NCBI GenBank assembly: GCA_947650365.1
Contig: CANTAL010000024.1
Coordinates: forward strand, 1,578,501-1,642,500
Direction: 5' to 3'
Origin: Chamaelirium japonicum
Lineage: Eukaryota > Streptophyta > Magnoliopsida > Liliales > Melanthiaceae
DNA: 64,000 nucleotides
Shown here: piece after piece, positions 46,801 to 59,770 of the stretch
Position numbering within the stretch: the stretch's first letter is position 1
How the letters are laid out: every line of letters begins with the position of its first letter
Translations under genes and position numbers: made by a program
The notes under the pieces: generated by a model
Seen by the model: the letters and a program-made list of their open reading frames with translations, nothing else
Databases searched by the model: none
What the model was told of the DNA's origin: nothing

Positions 46801-49205
46801 ATATTAAATAGATTACTTACTTAAAAAATAATTAATTAAATTAAAAAAATATTTATTTATAATCATAATAATGTTGGGATGACTTAAATAACTAATTAGT
46901 TAATAAATTGAATAAATATTTAAATAAATAAATAATTAAAGAAATAATGATTATTATTCTAATGTTACTATAATTTAAAAAAATTAAACTATGATAATTT
47001 AATAAATAGGTTTTCTATAATATTTCTTTGTATATTATTTAAATTAATCATCTATTCAATATAAAATAAATTATTTATTTTACTAAAAATATAATAATTA
47101 AATTATTTAAATTATTAAATTATTAAATAAATTATTAATTTAATTATAAAAAATATAGTAAAATTACTATGATAATCATAATAATATTGAGATGATACTT
47201 TTTTAATTAAATATAAATGAAGAAAGAAGAGAGAAGAAGTCATGCTCTATTCTATTTATACGGTAAGCTTACTAATTGAGAGAATTGATTATATAAATTT
47301 ATTTAAAGAAATATTAACTAAAATAAATATAATAAATAAGCAATCTTCCATCTCATTACACGTTATCAGCATGAACATGTCGAGCCTAATCGACCAGTCA
47401 CAAGAAAACAAAGAAAGAAACAAAGACAGAAGAGAGAGAAGATAAGAGAAAAGAACAAAGAGATAAACGAAGATAGAAGAGAGAAGAAGTCATGCTCCAG
47501 TCCATTGGCCATGGGTATAAATATGAAGTAAGAAAGAATCTAAATTCCAAAACTCCATTTCTCAATAGTATCATCTTAAAGTAATTATGATTATCATCGT
47601 AAATTCTCTTCTTTCTTTATTTTAATTAAACGATTAATTTTTAAAAAATAATTATAGTAACATTACTATGATATATGATTATTTAACTAATTATAACGTT
47701 AAGTTAAATAAAGAGAAGTGGAAGAAAAAAGACCTATATTTAATTGATTGCAGGTAGAAAATATTTAAATATGGATTAGGTGTGAATGTCATTTATAAGA
47801 GAGAATTAAATTTTGATTAATTGATTGTAGGACTTCTTCTTTCTTCTCTCTTCTCTCTTCAATATGTTCGTGGTGATAACGTGTTGTGAAATAATTTAAT
47901 ATTTAACAATTCTCTCTTTGTTTATCTCTCTATTTTTTTCTTTTTTTCTCCCATCTCACAATACATTATCAGTACGAACATATCGAGCATAGCCGACCAG
48001 TCATGAGAAAACGAAGAAAGAAACAAAGATAGAAAAAGATAAAAAGAGAGGAAAACAGAGAGATAAACGAAGACATAAGAGAGAAGAAGACAAAAGAGAA
48101 TGAAGAGATAAACAAATATAGAAGAGAGAAGAAGTCCTACTCAGTCCATTCGCCAAGGGTATAAGTGTGAAGTAAGAAGGATGGAACACTTTATCAGTAT
48201 GAACATATCGAGCACAGCCAACCAGTCACAAGAAAACAGAGAGAGAAACAAAGACAGAAGAGGGAGAAAAAGAGAGAAAAGGACGGAGAGATAAACGAAG
48301 ACATCAGAGAGAGAAGAAGACAGAAGAGAACGGAGAGATAAACGAAGATAGAAGAGAGAAGAAGTCCTATTCCAGTCCATTCGCCACGGGTATAGGTATG
48401 AAGTAAGAAGAATGGCTGTCTATCATCGGATCACTCCCAAGGATTAGGGTTTCCAATAGATTACTTAGGCCCTAAGTAAGCTTACCCTATAAATAATATA
48501 CGACCCCTTTAGGGTGGGGCATGTTTGATGACTTTCTCTTTCTCCTATCTTATAACACGTTATCAGTACGAATATATCGAGCCCAGTCGACCAGTCACAA
48601 GAAAACAGAAAAAGAAACAAAGACAGAAGTAGATTTTTAGAATTTAGATTCCTTCTTACTTCACACTTATACTTCACACGGGTATAGGTGTTAAGTAAAA
48701 TGGAATCTAAATTTCAAAACTCCAAAGAAAAGAAAGAAGAAAAGAGAAGAGAGAATAGAGAGAGAAACGAAGATAGAAGAAAGAGAATAAGATAGAAGAG
48801 AGAACGGAGAGAGAAACAAAGACATAAGAGAGAGAAGAAAAGAGAAGTGAACATAGAGATAAATGTAGATAGAAGGGAGAAGAAGTCTTGTTCCGGTCCA
48901 TTGGCTACAGGTATAGATGTGAAGTAAGAAAAAATCTAAATTCTAATACTCCACTTCTGTCTTCGTTTCTCTCTCCGTTTTCTTATGACTGGTCGGCTAG
49001 GCTCGATATGTTCATGCTGATAATGTGTTATGAGATAGGAGAAAGAGAGAAGAGAACGAAGAGATAAATATTCCAAGCTTAAATTAAAAAAAAATATTAA
49101 ACATATTATTAATAATTTAATTTAATAAATAATATAAAGGAGATTTAAATAATTTAAATTTATTTAATAATTTAATTATCTAGTTATTTAATTATTTTAC
49201 TAAAA
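43567..49205 (+). repeat. Left arm of a large inverted duplication
   Basis: No gene. Read backwards, this arm follows the same order of pieces as 55600-63858, including rare joins. Examples (left/right) are AAGCAATAAG-type worn LTR 44110-44230/63200-63300, the hybrid join near 44875/62545, TTACTTCACACTACTTTACA 45600/59240, and AAGAATTGTAATAATATTAA 45475/59375. Others are TGCCCTATCC 45456/59395, the long AT spacer 46480-47240/57600-58350, the unusual segment 47690-47850/56985-57130, GGATGGAACACTTTATCAG 48179/56595, and TTCCAAGCTTAAATT 49070/55725. AT spacers lie at 45061-45520, 46481-47240, 47560-47900 and 49061-49205. At about 45013 the arm lacks some 2.6 kb present in the right arm. Confidence 0.8.
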
Positions 49206-50154
49206 ACTTAATTATTAAATTTATTAAATATTTAAATTATTTAATAATTAAATAAATAATTATAGTAATATTACCATGATAATTATAAAAACGTTGAGAT
49301 GACACTATTGAGAAGTAAAGCTTTGGAATTTAGATTCCTTCTTACTTCACACCTATACCTGTGGTGAATAGACTAGAGCAAAACTTCTTCTCTCTTCTCT
49401 CTTCATTTATCTCTCCATTCTCTTATTTCTTCTTCTCTCTCTTCTGTCTTCGTTTCTCTCTTTATTTTCTTCTCTCTTCTATTTTCGATTCTCTCTTTCA
49501 TAAATTGCTTAGGCCCTAAGTAAGCTTACCCTATAAATAATATACCACCCCTTTAGGGTGGGTCATGTTTGATGACTCTCTCTTTTTCCTATTTTATAAT
49601 ACGTTATCAGCATGAATATGTAGAGCCCAGCCGATCAGTCACAAGAAAACAGAGAGAGAAACAAAGACATAAGAGAGAGAAGAAGAGAGAAGAGAACGGA
49701 GAGATAAACGAAGAGAGAATAGAGAAGAATAGAGAAGGGAACAGAGAGATAAAAGAAGAGAGAGGAGAGAAGAAGTCCTGCTCAATTCCATTGGCCACGG
49801 GTATAGGTGTGAAGTAAGAAGGAATCTAAATTCCAAAACTCCACTTCTCAATATTTATACGACCCCTTTAGAATAGGACACGTTTGACGGCTCTCATTTT
49901 CTCCCATCTCACAATATATTATCTCTCTGTGCCTCACCCTAAAGGGGTCGTATAAATATTAGGAAGTAGAGTTTTGGAATTTAGATTTTTTCTTACTTTA
50001 CACCTATACTCGTGTCGAATGGATTGGAGCAGGACTTCTTCTCTCTTCGTTTATCTCTCCGTTCTCTTCCATTTTCTTCTCTCTCTTATATTTTCATATC
50101 TCTTTGTTTTCTTGTGATTGGTCGGCTGGGCTTGATATGTTCGTGCTGATAACG
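49206..50154. repeat. LTR-family array in the centre of the inverted duplication, part 1
   Basis: No gene. AT spacer to 49310 with the conserved TTACCATGATAATTATAA edge, then a minus conserved block with pyrimidine tract (49315-49500). Next is a plus LTR part (49500-49600) with a long GAGA tract (to about 49770) and conserved block. A short piece and a minus unit lead into the LTR at 50155. Confidence 0.7.
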
Positions 50155-50322
50155 TATTATGAAATAGGAGAAAGAGAGAGTCGTTAAATATGTTCCACCC
50201 TAAAGAAGTCGTATATTATTTATAGGGTAAGTTTACTTAGGGCATAAGCAATCTATAGGAAACCCTAATCCATATAAGAGATCCGATAGTGGACAGCCGT
50301 CCGATCGAACGATCTCATAACA
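50155..50322 (-). mobile_element. Complete 168-bp LTR (3' LTR of a minus-strand element)
   Basis: 168 bp between the primer-site complement TCGTGCTGATAACG at 50141-50154 and the pre-LTR segment to its right. With the LTR at 52547-52714 it bounds a minus-strand element whose 5' LTR is the right-hand one. Fossil. Confidence 0.75.
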
Positions 50323-51190
50323 GTTATAATTGTTTAAATTTTTTTAAAGAAAAATATAAATTATTTTTAAAGCAAAAAATTCGACTATACCTCATCTTCC
50401 TTCTTTACTTCCTATTATTTATTTAATTTAATTAGTTTAATAATTTAAATAGCTAAATAATTAAATAAATATTTATTTATCTATATAATTAAACTATTTA
50501 AATAATTTATTTATTTTTTGAATATTAAAATAAAAAATATTTATTTAATTATTTAAAATATATTAAGGTATTTAATAAAAAATTTTATTATTTATATATT
50601 CAAAAACATAACTAATATTTAAATAATAAGTAAATAGTTATTGAATTATTATTTTATTTTAGGATATAATTAAATAATTAATTATTTTATTTATTTTAAT
50701 TAATATTTTATAATTTTATAAAATAATTTTTTTATTATTTAATTATATAATTATTTCTTTAAATAATTATTTATTTAAATATAAAATCATTTAAAAATAA
50801 AATTATTTATTTTTTTATTAAATATTCTATTTAATATATTTCTTCACTAAATCAGTTTTTAAATATTTAAATAATTAATTAATTATTTAATTATTTAAAA
50901 ATAAAATAATAATTAAAGAAATAACTAATAAATTTAATTATATAATAAAATCATTATTTTTTAATTTAATAATTTAAACAATTAAATAGTTATCTAATTT
51001 AATTATTTAATAATATAATAATAATAAATTAATTAAATAATAAATTTAATTAAATAACTAGATAATTAAATTAATTAATTATTTTACTAAAAACTTAATT
51101 ATTAAATTATTTAATAATTAAATAAATGATTAATTTAATTAAAAAAATTATAGTGACATTACTATGATAATCATAATAATATTACTAAAT
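50323..51190 (-). repeat. Long AT-rich spacer with both conserved edges
   Basis: In minus sense it runs from the conserved edge (complement of ACTATGATAATCATAATAA, right end) to the pre-LTR segment with GAAGATGAGGTATAGTCGAA (left end). It is one of the best full-length spacers, comparable with 41330-42242. No gene. Confidence 0.75.
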
Positions 51191-52546
51191 TCCAAAACAC
51201 TACTTCTATCTTCGTTTCTCTCTTCGTTTTCTTCTCACAACACATTATCAGCACGAACATGTCGAGCCCAACCGACCAGTTACAAGCAAACGGAGAGAGA
51301 AACGAAGACAGAAGTAGAGTTTTGGAATTTAGATTCCTTCTTACTTTACACCTATACCCTTGGCTAATGGACTGGAGTAGGACTTCTCTACTTTTCTCTT
51401 TTTATTTATCTCTCTGTTCTTTTCTTTCTTCTTCTCACTCTTCAGTGGAGTCTTGGAATTTTGATTCCTTCTTACTTCACACCTATATCTGTGGCTAATA
51501 GACTGGAGCAGGACTTCTTCTCTCTTCTCTCTTTGTTTATCTCTTTATTCTCTTCTCTCTCTTCTGTTTTCGTTTCTCTCTCTGTTTTCTTATGACTGGT
51601 CGGCTGGGCTCGATATGTTCATACTGATAATGTATTGTGAGATGGGAGAAAGAAAGAGCTATCAAACATGCCCCACCCTAAAGGGGTCAAATATTATTTA
51701 AATATAAAGTAAAATGGCTCTCTATATTTAAAAAATTGATAGCTCTCTCTAGTCTAATTAATTATTGATGGCTCTCTCTTTCTTCTATCTCATAACACAT
51801 TAAATAACCAGATAATAGAATAATTACTTAATTAAATTATTTTAATTAATTAATTAATTTAATTAAAAAAATCATAGTAATATTTCTATGATAATCATTA
51901 TAACGTTGAGATGATACTATTGAGAAGTAGAGTTTTGGAATGTAGATTCCTTCTTACTGCACACCTATACCCGTGGCTAATGGATTGGAGTTGAACTTCT
52001 TCTTTCTTCTCTTTTTATTTAACTCTTCGTTCTCTAATTTCTTCTTGTATCTCTTCTATGGAGTTTTGGAATTTAGATTCCTTCTTACTTCACACCTATA
52101 CCTGTGGCGAATGGATTGGAGCAGTACTTCTTCTCTCTTCTATCTCAATATATATTTAATTAGTTTACTTTATATTATTAATATTAAAAAAATAATTAAA
52201 TAATTAAATAATTTATTTATTTTACAAAAAATTATTTATTTAATTATTTAATAATTAAATAATTAAATAAAAAATTAATTTAATTAAAAAAATTATAGTA
52301 ACATTACTATGATAATCATAATAATATTGAGATAATACTATATAGAAGTAGAGTTTTGGAATTTAGATTCCTTCTTACTTTACACCTATACTCATGGAGA
52401 ATGGACTAGAGCAGGACTTTTTCTTTCTTCTCTCTTCGTTTATCTCTCCGTTCTCTTCTCTTTTCTTCTCTCTCTTCTGTCTTCGTTTCTTCTCTCTGTT
52501 TTCTTATTACTGGTTAGCTGGGCTCGACATGTTCATACTGATAACA

Positions 52547-52714
52547 TATTGTGAGAAAGGAGAAAGAGAGAGTCATCAAACATGCCCCACCCTAAAGGGA
52601 TCGTATATTATTTATATGGTAAGCTTACTTAGGGCCTAAGCAATCTATAGGAAACCCTAATCGATGTAAGAGATTCGACGGTAGACAACCATCCAATCGA
52701 ACGATCTCATAACA
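52547..52714 (-). mobile_element. Complete 168-bp LTR (5' LTR of a minus-strand element)
   Basis: 168 bp, starting on the minus strand at 52714 with TGTTATGAGATCG. Followed to the right by the pre-LTR motif GTTGTAATATTTTATAATTA and a short variant spacer. Fossil copy. Confidence 0.78.
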
Positions 52715-55599
52715 GTTGTAATATTTTATAATTAAATATTTAAATAATAATATTAAGATGATACTATTTAAATATTTAAAAAAATAATATACTTTATAAT
52801 ATTTAAAGAAATATTAATTTAAATAAATAAAATAAATAAGCAATCTCCAATCTCACAACACGTTATTAGCATGAATATGTCGAGCCCAACCAACTAGTCA
52901 CAAGAAAACAGAGAGAGAAATGAAGACAGACGAGAGAAGAGAACGGAGAGATAAACAAAAAGAGAATAGAGAAGAAGTCCTGCTCCAGTCCATTCGCTAC
53001 GTCTATAGGTATGAACTAAGAAGGAATCTAAATTTCAAAACTCCACTTCTCTATAATATAATTAAATCTCTCCGTTCTCTTCTCTCATCTACAATGGATT
53101 AGGGTTTCCCATAGATTTCTTAGAGAAGAAGTCTTACTCTAGTCCATTCACCACGGGTATAGGTGTTAAGTAAGAAGGAATCTAAATTCCAAAACTCTAC
53201 TTCTGTTTTTATTTCTCTCTTTATTTTCTAATAACTGGTCGGCTGGGCTCGATATATTCGTACTAATAACGTATTGTGAAATGGGAGAAAGAGAGTTGTC
53301 AGACGTGCCCCACCCTACTTAGGGTCATATAAATATTGAGAAGTAGAGTTTAGGAATTTAGATTCCTTCTTAATTCACACCTATACCCGTGGCTAATAGA
53401 CTAGAGCAGGACTTTTTTTCTCTTCTCTCTTCGTTTATCTCTCCGTTCTCTTCTATCTTTTTCTCTCTATTTTGTCTTCGTTTCTTTCTCCGTTTTACTA
53501 TTTTTATATTCAAATAATTAAATTATTTTTAAAATAATATATAAATAGTTATTAAATTATTTTTTTACTTTATTATTTAATTAAATAATTTATTTATATT
53601 TTTTTATTTTAATTAATATTTCTTAATTTAATAAAATAATTTTTTAATTATTTATTTATATAATAATTAATTTAAATTATTATTTATTTTAAATAAATTA
53701 TAATATAATTAAATAATTAAAAAATATATTTAATTATAAAATATTAGTTAAAATAAATATAAAAATTAATTATTTAATTAAGTAATAAAATAAAACAATA
53801 ATTTAATAACTATTTACTTATTATTTAAGTGATTAGTTAATTATTTGAATATATAAATAAGAAAATAGAGAGAAAAATGAAAATAGAAGAGAGAGAGAAG
53901 AGAACGGAGAAATAAACGAAAAGAGAAGAAGTCTTGCTCTAGTCCATTGGCCACGAGTATAGGTGTGAAGTAAGAAGAAATCTAAATTCCAAAATTTCAC
54001 TTCTCATTATTTATACGACCCCTTTAGGTTGAGGCACAAAGAGATAACATGTTATGAGATGGAACAAAGAGAGAGTCGTCAAATATGCCCCACCCTAAAG
54101 GGGTCATATAAACATTGAGAAGTGGAGTTTTGGAATTTAGATTCCTTCTTACTTCAAACCTATACCCATGGCTAATAGACTAGAGTAAGACTTCTTTTCT
54201 CTTCTCTCTTTATTTATCTCTCTGTTCCCTTCTTTCTTCTTCTCTATTCTCTTTTTATTTATCTCTTCATTCTCCTCTCTCTTCTTCTCTCTATTCTATC
54301 TTTGTTTCTCTCTCCATTTTCTTGTGACTTATCGGTTGGGCTCGACATATTCGTACTGATAACATGTTATGAGATGGGAGAAAGAGAGAGTCATTAAACA
54401 TGACCCACCCTAAAGGCGTCGTATATTATTTATAGGATAAGCTTACTTAGGGCCTAAGTAATCTACGGGAGAGAGACAAAGAGAGAAGAAAACAAAAAGA
54501 GAAACGAAGACAAAAGATAAAGAAGAAAAGAGAAGAAAATGGAGAGATAATTATTTATGATTATCATAGTAATGTTATTATAATCATTTATTTAATTATT
54601 AAATATTTTAAGTATTTAATAATTTTAATAATTTACTAATTAAGTTTTTAGTAAAGTAATTAATTTATTTAAATATTTATATCTCTAGTTATCAGTTATT
54701 TTTTTAATATTAATAATATAAAATAAACTAATTAAATAAATATTAAGAGAGAAGAGAGAAAAAGTCCTACTCTAGTCTATTCGCCATGGGTATTGGTATA
54801 AAGTAAGAAGGAATCTAAATTCCAAAACTCTACAGAAGAGAGAGAAGATGTGAGAAGAGAACGAAGAGATAAATAAAGAGAGAATAAGTCCTTCTCTAGC
54901 CCATTGGCTATGGGTATAAGTGTGAAGTAAAAAGCAATCTAAATTCCTAAAACTAAACTTCGTAATAGTTCATTTTATTTAAATAATTTAATAACTATTT
55001 ATACTATAATAATTTTATTTAATTAACTATTTTACTAAAAACTTAATTATTAAATTATTTAAATTATTTAAATATAAATAAATGATTAATTTTATTAAAA
55101 AAATTATAGTAATATTACTATGATAATCATAATAACGTTAAGATGATACTATTATGAAGTGGAGTTTTGGAATTTAGATTCCATCTTACTCCACACCTAT
55201 ACCCATGACTAATAGGTTGGAGCAGGATTTATTCTCTCTTTATTTATCTATTCATTCTCTTCTCTTTTCTTCTTTCTCTTCTGTCTTCGTTTCTCTCTCC
55301 GTTTTCTTCTCTCTTCTTCTCTCTCTTCTATGGAGTTTTGGAATTTAGAGTTCTTTTTACTTCACACCGATACCCGTGGCCAATGTACTGGAGCAAGACT
55401 TCTTCTCTCTTCTCTATTTATTTATCTCTTCGTTCTCTTCACTCTTCTTATCTATCTTCTGTGGAGTTTTGGAATTTAGATTCCTTCTTACTTCACACCT
55501 ATATCCATAGCGAATAGACTGGAGCAGGACTTGTTTTCTCTTCTCTCTCAATATTTATTTAATTACTTTACTTTATATTATTAATATTAAAAAATAATT
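52715..55599. repeat. LTR-family array in the centre of the inverted duplication, part 2
   Basis: No gene. Short variant spacer (52715-52830), then plus pieces to about 53100. Facing blocks follow at about 53125-53220, then a minus unit to 53500. Next are an AT spacer (53500-53870), mixed pieces to 54550, AT spacers at 54550-54740 and 54960-55150, and two minus blocks to 55550. 52715-52850 resembles the inverted sequence at 3165-3310. The stretch 55110-55600 resembles 51880-52230 in the same orientation. Confidence 0.7.
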
Positions 55600-57429
55600 A
55601 AATAATTAGATAATTAAATTATTAAATAAATTCAAATTATTTAAATCTCTCTTATATTATTTATTAAATTAATTATTAATAATATATTTAATAAATTTTA
55701 TTTAATTTAAGCTTGGTATATTTATCTCTCCATTATCTTCTCTTTTTCTCCTATCTCAACATATTATCAGCACGAACATGTCGAGCCCAGCCGACCAGTC
55801 ATAAGAAAAAGGAAAGAGAAACAAAGACAGAAGTGGAGTTTTGGAATTTAAATTCCTTCTTACTTCACACCTATACCCGTAGTCAATAGACTAGAGCAAG
55901 ACTTATTCTCTCTTCTATCTTCGTTTATCTCTCTATTTGTTTTTCTCTTCTTCTCTCTCTTATGTCTTCGTTTCTCTCTCTGTTCTCTATTCTTTCTTCT
56001 TCTCTCTTTTTTGTCTTTGTTTCTCTCTCCATTCTCTCTTCTCTTTTCTTTTTTCTCTTCTGTGGAGTTTTGAAATTTAGTATCTGTATTACTTAATACC
56101 TATACCCGTATGAATTATAGGTGTGAAGTAAGAAGGAAACTAAATTCTAAAACTCCAATTCTATCTTAGTTTCTCTTTCCGTTTTCTTATGACTGGTCGA
56201 CTGGGCTCGATATGTTTGTATTGATGTGTTATAAGATGGGAGAAAAAAAGAGCCGTCAAACATGCCCCACCATAAAGGGGTCATATATTATTTATAGGGT
56301 AAGCTTACTTAGGGCCTAAGCAATCTATGGGAAACCCTAATCCTTGGGAGAGATCTGATGGTGGACAGCCATCCTTCTTACTTCATACCTATACCCATGG
56401 CGAATGGACTGGAGTAGGACTTCTTCTCTCTTTTATTTCTATTTATCTCTCTATTCTCTTCTATCTTCTTCTCTCTCTTATGTCTTCGTTTATCTCTTCA
56501 TTCTCTTCTCTCTTTTTCTCTCTCTTCTGTCTTCGTATCTCTCTCTGTTTTCTTGTGACTAGTCGGCTGTGCTTGACATGTTCGTGCTGATAATGTGTTT
56601 CATCCTTTTTACTTCACACCTATATCCATGGCGAATGGACTAGAACAGGACTTCTTCTTTCTTCTATCTTTGTTTATCTATCTGTTCACTTCTGTCTTCT
56701 CTCTCTTATGTCTTAGTTTATCTCTCTGTTCTCTTCTATCTTTTTCTCACTTTTTCTTTCTCTTTTTCTCTCTCTTCTATCTTTGTTTCTCTTACCTTTT
56801 TCTTATGACTGGTCGGCTGTGCTCGACATATTCATATTGATAATGTGTTATGAGGTAGGAGAAAGAGAAAAAAGAATAAAGAGATAAACAAAGAGAGAAT
56901 TGTTAAATATTAAATTATCTCACAATACATTATCAGTATGAATATGTCGAAGAGAGAAGAGAGAAGAAGTCCTGTAATCAATTTATCAGAATTTAAATCT
57001 CTCTTATAAATAATGTTCACACCTAATCCATATTTAAATCTCTTCTACTTGTAATCAATTAAATATAGGCCTTTTTTCTTCCACTTCTCATCATTTAACT
57101 TAACGTTATAATTAGTTAAATAATTATATATCATAGTAATATTACTATAAATTTTTAATTAAATTAATCGTTTAATTAAAATAAAGAGAGAAGAGAATTT
57201 ACAATGATAATTATAATAATATTAAGATGATACTATTGAAAAGTGGAGTTTTGGAATTTAGATTCCTTTTTACTTTACACCTATACCCGTGGGCAATGAA
57301 CTGAAACATGACTTCTTCTCTCTTCGTTTATCTCTCCGTTCTCTTCTCTCTTCTTCTCTCTCATCTGTTTTTGTTTCTCTTTTCATTTTCTTGTGACTGT
57401 TCGGTTGGGCTTGACATGTTCGTGCAGAT

Positions 57430-58350
57430 AACATGTTTTGAGCTGGGAGATTACTTATTTATTTTATTTATTTTAGTTAATATTTCTTTAAATAAATTTA
57501 TATAATAAATTCTCTTAATTAGTAAGCTTACTTTATAAATAGAATGAAGCAAGACTTCTCCTCTTTTCTCTTTTCATTTATATTTAATTAAAAAAGTATT
57601 ATCTCAACGTTATTATGATTATCATAGTAATATTACTATAATTTTTATTAATTAAATTAATAATATATTTAACAATTTAATAATTTAAATAATTTAATTA
57701 TTATATTTTTAGTAATATAATTATTTATTTTATATAAATAGATGATTAAATTAAATAATATATGAAGAAATATTATAGAAACCCTATTTATTAAATTATC
57801 ATAGTTTATAAAATTATAGTAACATTACAATGATAATCATTATTTCTTTAATCATTTATTTTTTTTAAATATTTATTCAAATTATTAACTAATTAGTTAG
57901 TTAAGTCATTTCAACGTTATTATGATTATAAATAAATATTTTTTTAATTAAATTATTTATTTGTTTAAGTAAATAATCTATTTAATATATTTCTTCACTA
58001 AATAAGTTTTTAAATATTTGAATAATTGACTAATTATTTAATTAATTAAAAATAAATTATTAATTAATAAAATAATTAATTATATAATTAAATCATTATT
58101 TCTTTATTTAATAATTTAAATAATTAAATAGTTACCTAATTTGATTATTTAATAATATAATCATAAAATAGAAATATAATAATAAATATAATTTAATAAC
58201 TAGATAATTAAATAATTAAATAAATTAATTATTTTAATAAAAACTTAATTATTAAAATTATTAAAATTATTTAATAATTAAATAAATAGTTAATTTAATT
58301 AAAATAATTATATTAATATTACTATGATAATCATAATAACGTTGAGAGGA
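57430..58350. repeat. Long AT-rich spacer in the right arm
   Basis: AT-rich sequence with three separate copies of the conserved edge (near 57605, 57900 and 58320). It is therefore a chain of spacer pieces. No gene. Confidence 0.75.
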
Positions 58351-59770
58351 CTGGTGACCCTAATTATTTAGAGGGTAAGCTTGCTTAGGGCCTAAGCAAT
58401 CTTTGGGAAACCATAATCCATGGGAAAGATCCGACGGTGGATAGCTATTAGAGAGAGAAGAAGAGAGAAGAGAGAAGAAGTCCTGCTCTAGTCCATTAGC
58501 CACGGGTATAGGTGTGAACTAAGAAAGATGGTTGTCTATCGTCAGATCTCTCCCATGGATTAGGGTTTCCTATAGATTACTTAGGCCCTATGTAATCTTA
58601 CCCTATAAATAATATATTATCCCTTTATGATGGGGCACATTTGACGACTCTTTTTTTCTCCAATCTCACAACACGTTATTAGCATGAACATGTCAAGCCC
58701 AGCCGACCAGTCGTAAGAAAATGAAGAGAGAAACGAAGACAGAAGAGAGAAAAGAAGAGAGAAAAGAAGAGAGAAAAGAACGGAGAGATAATCAAAGAGA
58801 GAAAAAAGAAGAAGTTCTGCTCCTGTACATTGGCTATGGGTATAGGTATGAAGTATGAAGAAATCTAAATTCCAAAACTCTATAGAAGAGAGAGAATAAG
58901 AGAAAAGAGAATGGAGAGATAAATAAAGAGAGAAGAGAGAAGAAATCCTGCTCCAGTCCATTAACCACGGGTATAGGTGTGAAGTAAGAAGGAATCTAAT
59001 TAGGGTGGGGCATATTTGATGGCTCTCTCTTTTTCCCATCTCACAACACATTATCAACACGAACATATCGAGCCTAGCCGACTAGTCACAAGAAAATGGA
59101 GAGAGAAACAAAGACAAAAGAGAGAGAGAAGAAGAGAGAAGAGAACGGAGAGATAAACAAAGGGAGAAGAGAATAAAGAGATAAACAAAGAGAGAATAAG
59201 TAATGCTCCAGTCCATTGGCCACGAGTATAGGTGTGAAGTAGTATAAAGTAAAAAGGAATCTAAATTTCAAAACTTCACTTCCCAATAAATAATATACGA
59301 CCCCTTTAGGGTGGGGCATATTTGACGGCTCTCTCTTTTTTAAGTATGAACATGAAATAATCAATGTTATTATAAATTTTCTTTAGGATGGGGCATTATT
59401 ATTTATTTCTCCGTTCTCTCACTTCGTTTAAATAATTAACTAAATATTTAAGTATTTAAAAATAAAACAATAATTAAAGAAAAAATTAATAAATTAAATT
59501 AAAAATAAATAATATAATTAAATCATAATTTCTTTATTTAATAATTTAAAAAATTAATTAGATACCTAATTTAATTATTTAATAATATAATAATAATTAA
59601 ATTAAATTAAATAACTATATAATTAAATAATTAAATAAATTAATTATTTTATTAAAAACTTAATTATTAAATTATTTAAATTATTTAATAATTAAATAAA
59701 TGATTAATTTAATTAAAAAAATTATAGTAACATTACTATGATAACTATAATAATATTGAGATAATACTAT

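Larger units (their letters stand above)
50155..52714 (-). mobile_element. LTR-bounded minus-strand element, about 2.56 kb
   Basis: LTRs at 52547-52714 (5') and 50155-50322 (3'). Between them, in element sense, are a primer-site-like sequence, pyrimidine/purine tract, conserved block to about 52350, AT spacer with the conserved edge, and then extra inserted array pieces (51190-52140). Last come a long AT spacer of about 870 bp (50323-51190) and the pre-LTR segment. No coding capacity. It is old by the divergence of its LTRs, and compound rather than a single clean insertion. Confidence 0.6.
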
